In this document: one piece after another, positions 1-10,994 of the stretch
Layout: every line of letters starts with the position of its first letter
Numbering within the stretch: position 1 is the stretch's first letter
Assembly: GCA_000827265.1 (NCBI GenBank)
Contig: KN834807.1
Span: 256,473 to 320,472, forward strand
From: Collybiopsis luxurians FD-317 M1
Taxonomy: Eukaryota; Basidiomycota; Agaricomycetes; Agaricales; Omphalotaceae
Direction: 5' to 3'
Length of the DNA: 64,000 bases
The notes under the pieces: generated by a model
Told to the model about the DNA's origin: nothing
What the model saw: the letters and a program-made list of their open reading frames with translations, nothing else
Databases searched by the model: none
Position numbers and translations under genes: made by a program

Positions 1-339
1 CCGAGTTATAGAGGTGGTGAATTCCGTGCCTGATCCTTAACAGGCAATTTTGAATTGATCTAAATTTTGTAATTTATATATTTTTAGCTTAGTGTTCACT
101 GCATTGGATGCACCGAGAAAGAATGGGGCACGAGTCCCGCCACGCGCTAGCGCTGGCCCACTTATATGTCAAGTCACTCTTAAACCTCAAGCTCCATTGA
201 GAAAGAAGTCCGACGGAAATGAAGAGGAAGGTTAGTGAGAATAAATCTTTATTTCACTGGAGTTCCATGGCGAAATTTTCTTTTCTTTTTGGCCACAATT
301 TCCCTGAATAAATTCACACAAGATATGCGGCAACCTGCC
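1..339. other. No gene recognised
   Basis: AT-rich sequence upstream of the F-box relic. No long open frame and no recognisable repeat end. It may hold the eroded 5' part of the relic. Confidence 0.4.
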
Positions 340-1215
340 TAGTGATAAGCAATGCTGATGTCATTTCTTGCACGTCTGCTCTTCAATTAGAATCTCTGGA
401 TATGCATTTTCATTCGTGTTCAACAGGGCGACAACTTAACCTTAATAGGCAAAGTTTGTCCCGCTTGCTGCAATTCCGCATCTTAAGAGAAAGTTCTGGA
501 CAGACTTCTGGCTAGTAATGCGCAATTTTGCCGTATAAGAGATGCTCCCTCCACTGCAGGAGCTCAGTGGAGGATTTACTGCTTTTGTTTACCCTCCTCT
601 GTCACATCCCAACTCTTGTCGACCTTGATTTGACTGAGGTCCAGATTCCAATAAGTTTACTATGGGGAAAATCTGTTTAAGAGGGTGCCAGTATTTTACT
701 TTCACTGTTGCCATTACCAAATCTACAAAGTCTTGTTGTTCCTTCACCTCTCACATATATCTTGACCAGAGCTGAGGCCTTACGCAATGTTGTGTTCTGG
801 GGATTTTGAAATCTTAATGTCTCAGGGTCTCCCCGCTCCAAATGATATCCCAGATTGTGCAGATGTCAGGTTACTTTTTGACAATCTGTGTCTTGACCTT
901 GAACAAATACATTATTTGCCTTCTAAAATAGTACAGCTGGGAAGGAGTGGGTATAGGAGGATGGCTCAGTGGTTTCCAAAGCTGGATTTTCTTTCATTTC
1001 TCGGAGCTGCTGCTTGAAAGATGTGAAGACAATCTGGGATACAAGGGGCATATGGAAAGCATAAGTAATGCATGTCAGTTCTTGTTTGAATCTTGATGCA
1101 ATGCAATTTGTTCTCAAGATTTTCAGATTGTTTCTTGATACTTGGGGTACATTAGAAACTCTTTGTGAGTTGCAATTCTATTTTGACAAATGCACAGTCC
1201 ACTCTAATCCAACCA
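340..1215 (+). pseudogene. F-box family relic (decayed copy 1)
   Basis: Degenerate copy of the F-box/leucine-rich family whose intact member lies at 59289-60857. The family signatures are spread over several frames: a stretch like ISCTSALQLESL near 360, the 'IPTLVDLDLT'-like segment near 610-640, MAQWFPKLDFLSF at about 961-1005 and a TTTCTTGATACTTGGGGT stretch at about 1132 that matches the last exon (FLNTWGPL) of the intact gene. The N-terminal F-box itself is not visible. No frame is open for more than 76 codons. The call rests on order and spacing of shared segments, so it is certain as a relic but its edges are approximate. Confidence 0.75.
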
Positions 1216-1583
1216 TGAATTGAAGCTCCAAATCTGGTTGCTAGATCCAAGATAAAGAAAGACTGTAGTGGGCTGATATATAGCCCAATACCATAGCTGA
1301 CTTCATCCTGTTTGTACTTAGACATTGTAGTGTCATTTCAACTCTCTGGCTTGGGCTAGCCATGGTCCTCTGAACACTTCTCCAGTGCTAGCTTTGTCAG
1401 TTCTGAGCTTCTGGATACCTTCGCAGAAAATTATGCATATCAGTGGGATGAAGCTGCAGCTGTAATTGTTGAATGCATACATGCACATCAAGGGAATCAA
1501 TAATGATCCACTGGCCATATGGGAAGCCCTCACAAGTAACCACACTGTCAAAGGTCTAGGTTCAGTTGTTGCTGTTTACAAAC

Positions 1584-2098
1584 TGTTAGGACCAGAACTA
1601 GAATTCAAGAGGAGTCGGATAGTGCAGGTTGAGTAAGTAATTACATTGAGGTTCACTGTAGTAGCTTAGTAGCAGGGTTCCACAAGGACCTGCATGTAAC
1701 AGGTAGCTGTGAGTGACTCAACAACTGTGTTCAGATGTGAGAAACATGTGGACTAGATACAAAAATGACTGAATAAGGCTAAGTGACCCCTGATAGGCAG
1801 TATGTATCAGTAGACTGAAGGTAAGAGCAGCAACAAAGTTGTAGGTGCAACTTCAGAGCTGCACAAGTTCAAAAGTATCAATTCAGAGCTCAATTGGGGT
1901 CCAAGCAATGCTAAACAGAACAAGTATATATATTTGGGACATATGAGAAGAGAATACAGGCAGAGAAAGCAAAAGGAGAAAGTAGCTAGATGAATAGGCA
2001 ATAGTGCAAGGTAATTCCAATATGCCCCCTGTCGGAACTACTCACAACATTATATAGTGAACCAGGATATTGTAACTATATAGATAGCGGTAAGAGTA
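1584..2098 (+). repeat. Possible degenerate 5' LTR of a copia element
   Basis: The segment starts with TGTTAG, as many Ty1/copia LTRs do. It is followed at 2101-2115 by TTGGGATCACAGAGG, a decayed form of the initiator-Met-tRNA primer site common in copia elements (canonical core TGGTATCAGAGC). A copia Gag-like coding remnant begins about 180 bp further on. I see no second LTR in the window, so the left edge is a guess. Confidence 0.4.
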
Positions 2099-2292
2099 TG
2101 TTGGGATCACAGAGGTACAATGAAATGTTCCAGTGTCAAGAAGTCAGCTATGTATGAATGGTCAGTGGAAAAGGGAATGGTGATGATAGGTGAGGCTGTA
2201 GCGGGAAGTGGTATTGTATAGGAGTAGGCAGTGATGGGAGTTGGGATTGAGCAAGGAAAAAGAGAAGGGGAAAAGAGGTTGGGGTCTAACTC

Positions 2293-2700
2293 ATGGGTAC
2301 TCAAGAGAATGACTCTACTACCATCTCCACTCATGTAAAATCCATTCAAAAACTTGCTGGGCTCCTTGAAAACCTTGGAGAACCCATTACTAACTCATTT
2401 GTTGTTTCCTGCATCCTTGTATCCCTTACTGAAGATTACCAGCCCATAATTCTCAAGCTTGACAGCAGCCCCATGGTTTCAGACATCAATTATGTCACTG
2501 TATGTCTTGTCAATTTTAAGAAGAGATATGGGAAGGGTCTCCCACCCACAGCTGTGCCTGGTGACAGTATGCCTACAGGTCTCAGCCCTCACACTATGGC
2601 TGCTTGTACTTGTCATCTGCTATCCAAACTAACATGTGTCTAATGTGGATAGCATGGGCACATTCAGGCAAACTGTTGTGAGCCTGCACCAGCCTCAGCT
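2293..2700 (+). pseudogene. Ty1/copia Gag remnant (UBN2-like plus zinc knuckle)
   Basis: The 116-codon open frame reads like the UBN2 Gag segment of copia polyproteins: STHVKSIQKLAGLLENLGEP, a 'Y-P-I-I' motif (DYQPIILKLDSS) and a following basic stretch. Reading on past the TAA at 2641, the residues CV.CG..GHIQANC form a broken CCHC zinc knuckle. No protease, integrase or reverse transcriptase follows, so the element is truncated. The likely primer site lies just upstream. Function in an intact element would be capsid formation and RNA packaging. Confidence 0.6.
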
Positions 2701-2724
2701 CCTACTACACACTTTGCTTCAATG

Positions 2725-3245
2725 AGTCAACCACCAGTGGTTGTAGGGGAACTGACCAACACTACAGCATGTAAAGGGTCCTTGGATTCATGGGAGTTAG
2801 AGAATATTTCTCTGTTTTGAATCTTTCATATGTCTCTTTTCTCTCAATTTATTTACTTGATAGATTTTATTGTCATTTGGACTGTTGCAAGTAGGAGTGT
2901 TGAAGATAGACCTGACAGCAGTGTTGCTCTGGACCTGACAATGCATTGTTGTACCATTGCGCTGCAGTCAGCACAACTTTATATTCATATTTCATATGTT
3001 GTACAGTATATAATGGCACATATAGCCTGCCCCAAATTCATCCTGTCTAGAATCACTTATCTACAAACCTAATCTCGACATGGATAACACATGCAAAAAC
3101 TCCCCTACTTGGAATATGTAAAAAAGTTCTCAAACTCATTTGCATATATAAACTTAGTACATTCAGGATATTAATGCTACAAAATTAGCATAGTAGTAGA
3201 ACAAGAGGTGAGAATGAGCATCAAATGAACATAATCATATGCTAT
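2725..3245. other. No gene recognised
   Basis: Between the copia Gag remnant and the ankyrin relic. It has one 80-codon frame (2830-3072) with no family I recognise. It is probably eroded transposon sequence. Confidence 0.4.
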
Positions 3246-4720
3246 TCATACATGAGCTTTAGTTTGTTCTGTATTCCTTCCTTGATACTCTGCTATGCAA
3301 CTGGCAATCTCCAAGTCATCATGCTGGGAAACATTCAGAGGAGTCTTTCCATTGAAATTCTTGACAAGAGGATCATAATCTTTTTTCAAAAGATACCTTA
3401 CAATTTCTAAATGTCCTTGAGCTGCTGCATCTCCCAACTCTGTATCAGTAGTGTTCCAGTTATTAATACCTTTTTCAATGAGATGTTTTACAATATTGCA
3501 TCAGGAAAAAGGTCCCATAGCCCAGGCTCATATGGGTTGTTATCTGATGGCCTAAGGCTTCTCAAGGCTTCTCAGGGGTTCTAGTTTGTCTAGGCTACCC
3601 AGGATGCCAAGGGACACCCCCCAAATCCTGAGCACTCTCAGGTTGCCTGAGGGTCCCTGAGGATCCCTGAGGCTTCCCTGGAGATCCCTGGGGCATCCTG
3701 AGGGCTCTAAAATGTGAATGTAAAATAATATTGTATATTCTCATCTCTTTCTATTCTTACTCTACTATACCTCATTCTATATATTATTCTACTCTATCTC
3801 ATATTGTATTTAACTCAACTTTTTGTATTCAACTACTATATCTACAGATTATTATCAGTTATTATACATAATTGTACACTATTATATAGTACTGTATAGT
3901 AGTTTAAGCTTTCCAGTAACCTATAAATGCATATATAGTGTGGATACTATTAGTTAAAATAAGGGTAAACATATTTTGATCATGGGAAAAGTATTTTGAT
4001 TGTAGACAGCTCACAGTGAGCACATCATGTGATTTATTCTAAAAGCTCAAACCTGTATGAATCTGCAGCCAAATAAATGTTTTTATTGTGGATTTATACA
4101 ACACTATTACATAGCTATATATTTGAAATACAATTTTGTGTTATATGTATTATTTAAAATACCTGTGTCCCAGAGATCCCCAGGGATCCACAGGGAGCCC
4201 TCAGGAAGCCCTCAGGGACTCCTGGGGATATCTCAGATATCTCTCAGAGAGCCTAGGATTTGGCCCCAAACCTAGGAAGCCTAGGTAGCCCAAGCTACCT
4301 AAAGTACCTGAAGGTGCCTAGGATTTGGCCTATTTCCTGGGAGTCCTCAGGCTCCCTCAGGCTTCCAATATTTGCCTGGGCTTTAGGTCATTTTCCTGAT
4401 GTGAAGTGTCCCATATATGATGCCTTGTGTAATGCTGTTTGCTTGGACTCAATCATGGTATCTATATATGCTCCCTTTTGCAGAAGATACTCTATTATGT
4501 TCAAATGTCCCTCTGATTCTGCCCTTACTAGTCCAAATCCTAATAAATTTCCAAGTGTTGCAGCTTTTTCAGTGACTATCTCAATGACATTGAATTGTGG
4601 GCCACTAAATATTGCATATTCTAAACCATTTGTAGTCAAGTATTAATATTGGATTTGTCCCTTGTTGAACTACTAGTATAAACTTCAGGTTATCAAGATT
4701 ACCTGATTCTAGTGCAGGCC
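3246..4720 (-). pseudogene. Ankyrin-repeat gene fragment split by a TIR element
   Basis: On the minus strand, ankyrin-type helix pairs run from about 4720 to 4404 (GNLDNLKFIL, EGHLNIIEYLLQKGAYID, QTALHKASYMGHF) and resume at 3497 (NIVKHLIEKG, AAAQGHLEIVRYLLKK, NGKTPLNVSQHDDLEIASC). The two halves are in the same reading frame once the 903 bp element at 3499-4401 and a 2 bp duplication are removed. That shows the insertion hit a coding repeat array. Upstream of 4640 the frame is already shifted, so the gene is a pseudogene regardless of the insertion. No N-terminal partner domain was found. Confidence 0.7.
3499..4401 (-). mobile_element. Non-autonomous TIR element, CATCAGG family, copy A
   Basis: A 903 bp element with ends CATCAGGAAAA...TTTTCCTGATG, flanked by TG on both sides (3497-3498 and 4402-4403). 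Both arms (about 200 bp each) are packed with variants of CCTGAGG / CCTCAGG; the centre (about 3710-4165) is AT-rich. The core includes a block near 3970-4035 (TGATCATGGGAAAAGTATTT, then GACAGCTCACAGTGAG) that recurs in reverse complement in copies B and C. No coding capacity. The arms resemble each other in inverted orientation, so the single strand could fold into a dumbbell. It lies inside an ankyrin-repeat reading frame. Confidence 0.85.
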
Positions 4721-6535
4721 TAAGGTGTGAAGAAGCTCCACTTTGGAAGTGGGCCATCATGCTGCACACATGGCAGGTATGAGTCTGGGCACTGACATTA
4801 GCATCATTTACAGTAGTACATACAAACTACATGAATATGTGGCAACTAAACAGCTAAGCAATGCCTTTGGGGCAGTAAGTAATAATGGCACTGTCAATGT
4901 TGACAAGGACAGCAGGGTCTATAATTAAGTGTTCCATTCAGTCAACCGCAAACACAAGAGGTGGAGCATGTATAGAACAGACACAATTGGTCCTTAAAAG
5001 ATCCAAGTGGGGCAACATAGCAAACAAGGTATTGTTACAGGCAACTTCACTTCTTGGACTGAGCTGTTACAAGCACTCTCTAGTTGTGGTCCAGTCCCTA
5101 ATGTTGCATTGACACCTGAGAGATTGAAATGAACATTAAACAACAGGAAAAAAACAGAACAAAAGATTCAATTTGCACATTTGAAAATTTTTTTCACTGG
5201 GATCATCTCCAACACTCCACCATTGTTTGTGCCCAGAGGGGGTGACATCTGCATTGACAGAGTGAGTGAACAACATATGTAAACAACAGTCACCAGTAAG
5301 ATCAATACCAGTCAGTGACTGAAGAAAAAGTACCAAAAGAAAAGCCAGACATTTCACAATTGTACTAAGCAGATTGATAACATGAAATCTTCATCTGGGA
5401 AACAACCATGACAAAACTCAATTATCTCAGGCAGGAAGGTTATGAACTGTTGAGTTGATCCATCAATGTCACTATGAAAACAATACTATCCAGATCAAAT
5501 CTGGCTTTGGTGGTAAGAAAATGTTTCAAAGGTAGCATAATCATAGTGAATGAATGATCTTGCCAAAGAGAATGAGTTCTTCATCTGTAAGGTGCCGACA
5601 CTCAGTTCAGCATATTTGTCAATGACTCACTTTGAAATAATGATTGTACAGGGTTACGCAATCAAGAGGGAGCTGCGAGAGGGGAATATCTAGTGCAAAA
5701 GCCAAAGAAAAAGAAGGAGCAACAAAGGGCAAAAATGCCAAAAAAAACAAAAAAGTGGTGGCAGATTGTGGTCAAGAAGGTCATGCACATAACAAGCATC
5801 ACAAAAAAGTGACAGGTCCATAGATGGGGAAAAAACATCAATATAAAGAGAATCATGGGAAGTGTGGGAAAATGGACAATTCCACTGCAAGATGACTCCT
5901 TCATTTCATTCTGAACTCATAATAAGAGTGCTGTAGCAAGAGACAGTGAAATACTTGCAAAAAAATAGTCCATTAATCCACAAGTTATCAGTGCTAGGTG
6001 TATCATTTTCAAGATTGACAAATGGGCTTTGGATACTCTTCATGGTAGTGACATTGCCAGCAGCCCGCAGGTGTAGATTTTGCTCTACCATGAGACTTGC
6101 CTGAATGTGGTTATAGTTGGGTTGAAGAGCCTGGCTAGTCTGAATGATAAATGATGTCACAACAGCTGAGAATAAGGCAGCCTATATGGAAGCCTAGAAA
6201 TCCAATAACTACCTCAAATTTACTGGATTTGAAACTTACAAAGACTAGCAAAGTGTCAATAGTATACCTAAAGCTCTTCAACATATCCTCATCATGACTC
6301 TCTGCCTCATCAAGATACAATTTCCAGAATCATGCATTTTTGCTAATTTCCTGACCTTCAGGTTCTTGAGGATATTTCTCTTCATAGTTACAGGCCTTCC
6401 GGCAACCTAGATTTAATTTTTTTATTGAATAAATGATTCTCTGATGCAATAAAACTTACCAAAGCTGGTAGTGTAGCATAGGAAGATTGAAACTTAGGAA
6501 TTCCAAAAAGTCTCTCTGACTCCTTCCAAGTTATA
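4721..6535. other. No gene recognised; AT-rich, probably eroded repeats
   Basis: Several open frames of 60-85 codons exist on both strands, but none contains a family motif I recognise and none joins to a neighbour. Low-complexity A-rich runs (5700-5760) create hydrophobic shadow frames on the minus strand. Likely old transposon or pseudogene sequence. Confidence 0.4.
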
Positions 6536-9500
6536 CAGTTGAGGACAGTCAAAGGTGACAAATTTTGTTGAGCCTCAACCCAGGCTTCTATGCCTCCAAT
6601 TTTTATCAGAACTGACTTGGAATGTCAAAAAGAGCCCAAAAAACTACTTCTGAAAAAATTCCCATGAGTATTAAGGAATGGCCAATTTTTGGCAGGGTTT
6701 CACTGAAGTTTTAGAGGCTAAATATGTTCAATTCTAGTTTAATATAGTGTTGATCTGCATCATTGCCTGTACAGAGACTGCTTGGTGCTGCCACTGCTTC
6801 TTCACAGCCCATTCTGCTGCCTTGCCAGTCAATCTGATTTGGTACGCACTCATGAATCTCCATGCATAATTGATGAAACAATGAATGACATCAGTTGGAC
6901 AGGCATTGAGATATTTGAAGGCTGCATCCTTGGCATCTTGAAATGTCTTCTTGGGTAATTGCCTATAGCAATACTTGCACCAACCCCAGTACTGTAGTCT
7001 AAATAGTGAAAATCTTGAAATATACTTGAACAAACACTTACCATCTCAATTGGATTCAACTTGCAGTGAAACTTTGGTAAAAATATGCAGTAATGACCAG
7101 ATTCAGTGATCAACTTCTTGAGCATTAATGGCTGCTTTGCAAAATCTTCTTGTTTACTGAGGAGACGAGCCATACAACAGCATTCATTTTTGAATGGGCA
7201 CACTGGTGAGCATTTTGCTTTTTTGATATCTGTAAGCTCAAAACCATGCTCCTCAAGAACCATCTGCAAACCCTTGGTACATCCATCAGGAAGTGTCATT
7301 TTCTGAATCTTGCCCTGATGCTTGGCAACAGGGTTGGAGAAAGGAATTACTGTGTCCCACTGCCAGTGCTGTTTGCCTCCATTCCCTTTGTTCATCTCAA
7401 AAGCCTTCAGTGCATCAGGCCCTAAGGATGCATGAGCAGCAGATTGGTCAAAGATCAATAAAGCTTGGCAGTCCAAGTGTGCTTCTTCAAATATACTGAT
7501 TGCATTCTTCACCTGAGCAAGCAACTGCTGAGTATCCCACCAATCATCTCCATTTGAGCCTGGGTAAATCACACACTGAGCATTGCATGTGATGTTTCCC
7601 CCTGAATCCTGGCAAACCAACCTTCCATCTGCCTCATTAATAAAATCTGAGACATGAATAAGATGCCCATGCCCTTTTTTCTGCAAGATTGACTATCCTG
7701 GACCCAGCCTCCACAATAGCATTAGCAGTTGAAAGGAGAGAAAGTGGTGAGCACATACCAAGCAGAAGTCTTGAATTCATTGACATGGAATCCAGATTCA
7801 TCATGAAACTCAGCAATTATTTCCTTCTCTCCAGACTGCAGTGTTGGTGAGATATGGACCAGGTCAGGACCTTCATAATGAGCCATTTGACACTCATACT
7901 TGGCCATAGCAGGAAGGAAAACCTTTTCACAATATTCCACAACATCTGGTTGCTCATGTCCATCCATATAAACTCCCTTTTGCAAGACTGTTAACCTCCA
8001 GCCAAGTGTGTTCAACCAGCGGCAGGCAGTTTGTTCACAGAGTGGGCATTCTCGAGAGATTCTAAGGCCAGGAAGAATTTCAGAATTGAGAGCCTGCTGA
8101 AAAGTTCGAGGGGTGATGTTGCCAACCTTCTGAGCAGTCAACCAAGCTTGGGCAGCATTGCAGACATTCTCATCAGAGAGAAGAGACCAAGAAGTGCATA
8201 AACCACCCCACTTTTCTCTAAGAAGTTGCTCAAATATCTGATAGTGATGACCAAGAGCTTGAACTCATCTTGCAAAGTGAACCCTTTTACTTTTGTGCCA
8301 TTGTAAGGCAAGTTCTTGACTTGCCTGCATGTGCTAGAAACCTTTCAGCCTCAATGTTGCAAAATTCTTGATGATTGTAAGCTGGTTTGTCTGTGCTAAT
8401 GGCATTCCCTTCTTCTTTGCCTGAGTGAGCTCAGAATTTATTTGTTCTTGCAGCTCAGCCCAACCATGAATATCATTACAGGCATGTGCAGTGTCATGAA
8501 GCTCATCTTCCCAGTCATCCATATTACTGTCCTCAGCGGCGGCAGCTCTGGGCTCAGCAGGAGCTGGTGTTTGGGTGCAAGAGGAATTCATATTGGACTC
8601 TGAAGAAGAACTTGGCATGGGAACATGGAATACAGGCTCTTCTGACTCAACCCTGATGCAGACTGCAGGCTCTTTGGATGCTTCAGGACTGGAAGGAATG
8701 GCAGAGGAAGCACTGGATTTGAACCCATTTGATTTCAGTGTTTTACTGGCAAGTCTATAATTGTTGAGCACAGATTGAGTTTTCATAGCAGCTTTGTAGT
8801 GTCGCTGTGTTCTTGGAGCCTTCTTTGCAATGTTGGGACCAGGAGCATATACTGTGGGGCATTCTGCATCACTCATTTCAGGCAAGTTTTGTATCAGAAA
8901 ACACAAGAGTTAAGCACCTTTCTTTTCATGTTCTTGTCTTCTTGCTTTCTTTGCAGCTTGGACTGATTCAGCCCAGTCCTCATCCTTTGTAGAGCTATTC
9001 ATTGCTGCAGCATAGCAAAGCATTCGCTCTTCCATTTCCTCATCTTCAAACCAATCATCCTCCCACTCATCTTCTTCATATTCCTCTTCCTCATCCTCTT
9101 CCTTAGCCTCTTCTTTGTACCCAAACCATTGAGCAAACTTGGTGAGAGGCTCTCAGACCCAACATTCATCCATAACCTGATCCAGATTGTCGGTAGGAGG
9201 TTCACAATCAGGGACTGGAGGTGGCGAGGCACTTTTTGCTAACTCAGGAACCATTTTTGGTTAGTTTCTGAGGCCAGTGATATTGCATTTATGCTTTGAA
9301 AGTCTGCCCATAGTTCAGAGAGTGGAATATCTGGAGGAATTGAAGACTTCAATGGGAATGCATGCGCACTTGCCACAGTCATGTGTAAATATTACCATTT
9401 TTGTATACAGGATTCTAGACAGATTCAATATCTTTTTTATTATTGCAATCAACTCAGCTGAGCAAAAGAAGTACTTTCCACATTTTTTAATTTTTTTTGT

Positions 9501-9701
9501 GATTTTTTTGTGATTTTTTTGGAGGAACAGCCAAATTTTGGCAGTCTGAAGGGCAAATTTGAGAATTCAGAGAATCAACTTGTAGGGATGCTTCATTTAT
9601 GTCTATAGATCTATAAAATACAAAAAACCCTGACATCCAGTTTCACCTGGCCAGTGAATTACCTAAACAAAAAATTTGTCACCTTTGACTGTCCTCAACT
9701 G
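6536..9701 (-). mobile_element. Tc1/mariner (IS630) superfamily DNA transposon, full length
   Basis: A 3,166 bp element whose terminal inverted repeats begin CAGTTGAGGACAGTCAAAGG and match base for base for 31 bp, running on through TGACAAATTTT. It is flanked by TA on both sides (6534-6535 and 9702-9703), the target duplication of this superfamily. Sub-terminal sequence is also partly mirrored (TTTTTGGCAG near 6695; CAAATTTTGGCAG near 9531). It contains one spliced transposase gene on the minus strand. The perfect ends argue for fairly recent activity, while the transposase has several stop codons. It could only move if a functional transposase is supplied from elsewhere. Confidence 0.92.
6734..9254 (-). 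pseudogene. DDE transposase, Tc1/mariner superfamily, inactivated
   Basis: The catalytic core shows the three expected acidic positions: FHDESGF (first D), LLIFDQSAAHASLG (second D) and LPKFHCKLNPIEM (E in the NPIE motif). The N-terminal part from the ATG at 9254 is very acidic (EEDEEEEYEEDEWEDDW), followed by a Ser/Pro-rich linker. Introns are visible at about 7713-7764 and 6992-7041 (GTAAGT...ACAG, joining NPIEM to YWGWCKY); another probably lies near 8910. In-frame stops occur at 9155 (TGA), 8336 (TAG), 8267 (TGA) and 7695 (TAG), while the frame around them is conserved. This is a dead copy of a long fungal type of IS630/Tc1 transposase. Confidence 0.85.
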
Positions 9702-9878
9702 TAGGTTGACCAGGTTGATTCCATATTTGAGCTCTTGATGGTTCAACTTTCAATTGCAAAGCATCTTGCAGACCAAAATTAACATCCTCATTTTTCTGAG
9801 GAGCTTGGGCAGAGCTGAAGCAAGGCTGAGGTTCAGCAAGCAGAAACAGCTGGACCATTATACAGGAACTGTGGGAAT

Positions 9879-9943
9879 ATGGTTATGACTTAACTTCCAT
9901 GGTACAATAAGTTATTGTGCCATGGAAGTTAAGTCATAACCAT
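9879..9943. repeat. 65 bp near-perfect palindrome
   Basis: Two 32 bp arms around a single G at 9911, with one mismatch (T at 9903 against C at 9919). The outer arm begins ATGGTTATGACTTAACTTCC. It lies outside the Tc1/mariner element and in no gene. It could extrude as a cruciform or be the fused ends of a lost transposon. Confidence 0.9.
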
Positions 9944-10028
9944 GTTCTCACCAACCTGAACACCTGGCTTGATCTCTTTTGCTTGACTAGCAGCAGAGCT
10001 ACAGTGGACAGAAGCAATCAGCCTAGTA

Positions 10029-10856
10029 CATCAGGAAAAATGGTCTGAGCCTCAGGTTACCTAGGAGGCAACCTGGAGTAACCTGAGGGACCTGGGTGAC
10101 CTAGGTGACCTGTGCAACCTGGGCAAACCTCAGGTATCCTTGGGATACCTGAGGAGTGATGCTGTAAATATTACCAAATAAGGCAAAATTATATTGAATA
10201 TATATATATCTATACTTTAATCTATCCTAAATGCATGACAAGGTCACCTTCTTAGTTGTAGATAACTCATAGAAACTGAAATTTGACATAAGTCACATGA
10301 TGGAACTCTGTGAGCTGTCTATAATCAAAATAATTTTCATATGGTCAAAACAAGTATATTACAATTATACCATACTATATACACACTATATGTATATGTA
10401 TAAGCTCTTTACTGTACTGAAATACTGTACTTGAGTATATTAGGTTAATACTAGTATACTGTAATACATTATAAAGTATAATACCTGACAAAAATGTACA
10501 CCATATATACTATACATAAAATATGTACAAGTTCAATACTACTACTACTATACAAGTACAATAGCTCACTATATACAGTAGAATAGAGCACAAACAGTAA
10601 TATATAAAGATATATTATTTTTACTTATTAACCTTTTATGCAACCTGGGGTAACCTCAGGTAACCTGAGCCAACCTGGGGCAACCTGGGGCAACCTGGGG
10701 CAACCTGAGACAACCTAGGACAACCTAGGGCACCCTAGGATATAGGGGTTGGACTGTGGAAACCTAGGTAACCTAAGTACTTGAAGTGTCCTATGCTTCT
10801 TAGGTTTCTTGAGGTTGTTATAATTTAACCCCAAGCTCAAGCTATTTTTCCTGAAG
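10029..10856 (+). mobile_element. Non-autonomous TIR element, CATCAGG family, copy B
   Basis: An 828 bp element with left end CATCAGGAAAAAT and right end ATTTTTCCTGAAG (one mismatch between the repeats), flanked by TA (10027-10028 and 10857-10858). The arms are degenerate tandem CAACCTGGGG / ACCTGAGG units (10055-10160 and 10635-10745). The AT-rich core contains the family block near 10285-10350 (CACATGATGG...TGTGAGCTGTCTATAATCAA). No coding capacity. Confidence 0.85.
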
Positions 10857-10994
10857 TAGAATAGGCAGAAGGTGTTGGATTGTTTATGGGCTGATTATCA
10901 CCTGCAAAAAATATCTTGCACTTGTTCATGGTGGTTGCAGACAGAAAGGTGCTGTTTTGGAAAGGGCACTTCATGTATCTTACATTGACAAAAT

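Noticed and set aside
5662..5904. Hydrophobic minus-strand frame resembling a membrane protein
   Set aside because: It arises from an A-rich tract on the plus strand. There is no conserved family and no neighbouring exon.
6536..9701. KDZ (Kyakuja/Dileera/Zisupton) type element
   Set aside because: First considered because such elements are common in agarics, but the NPIE motif, TA target duplication and DDE spacing fit the Tc1/mariner (IS630) superfamily.
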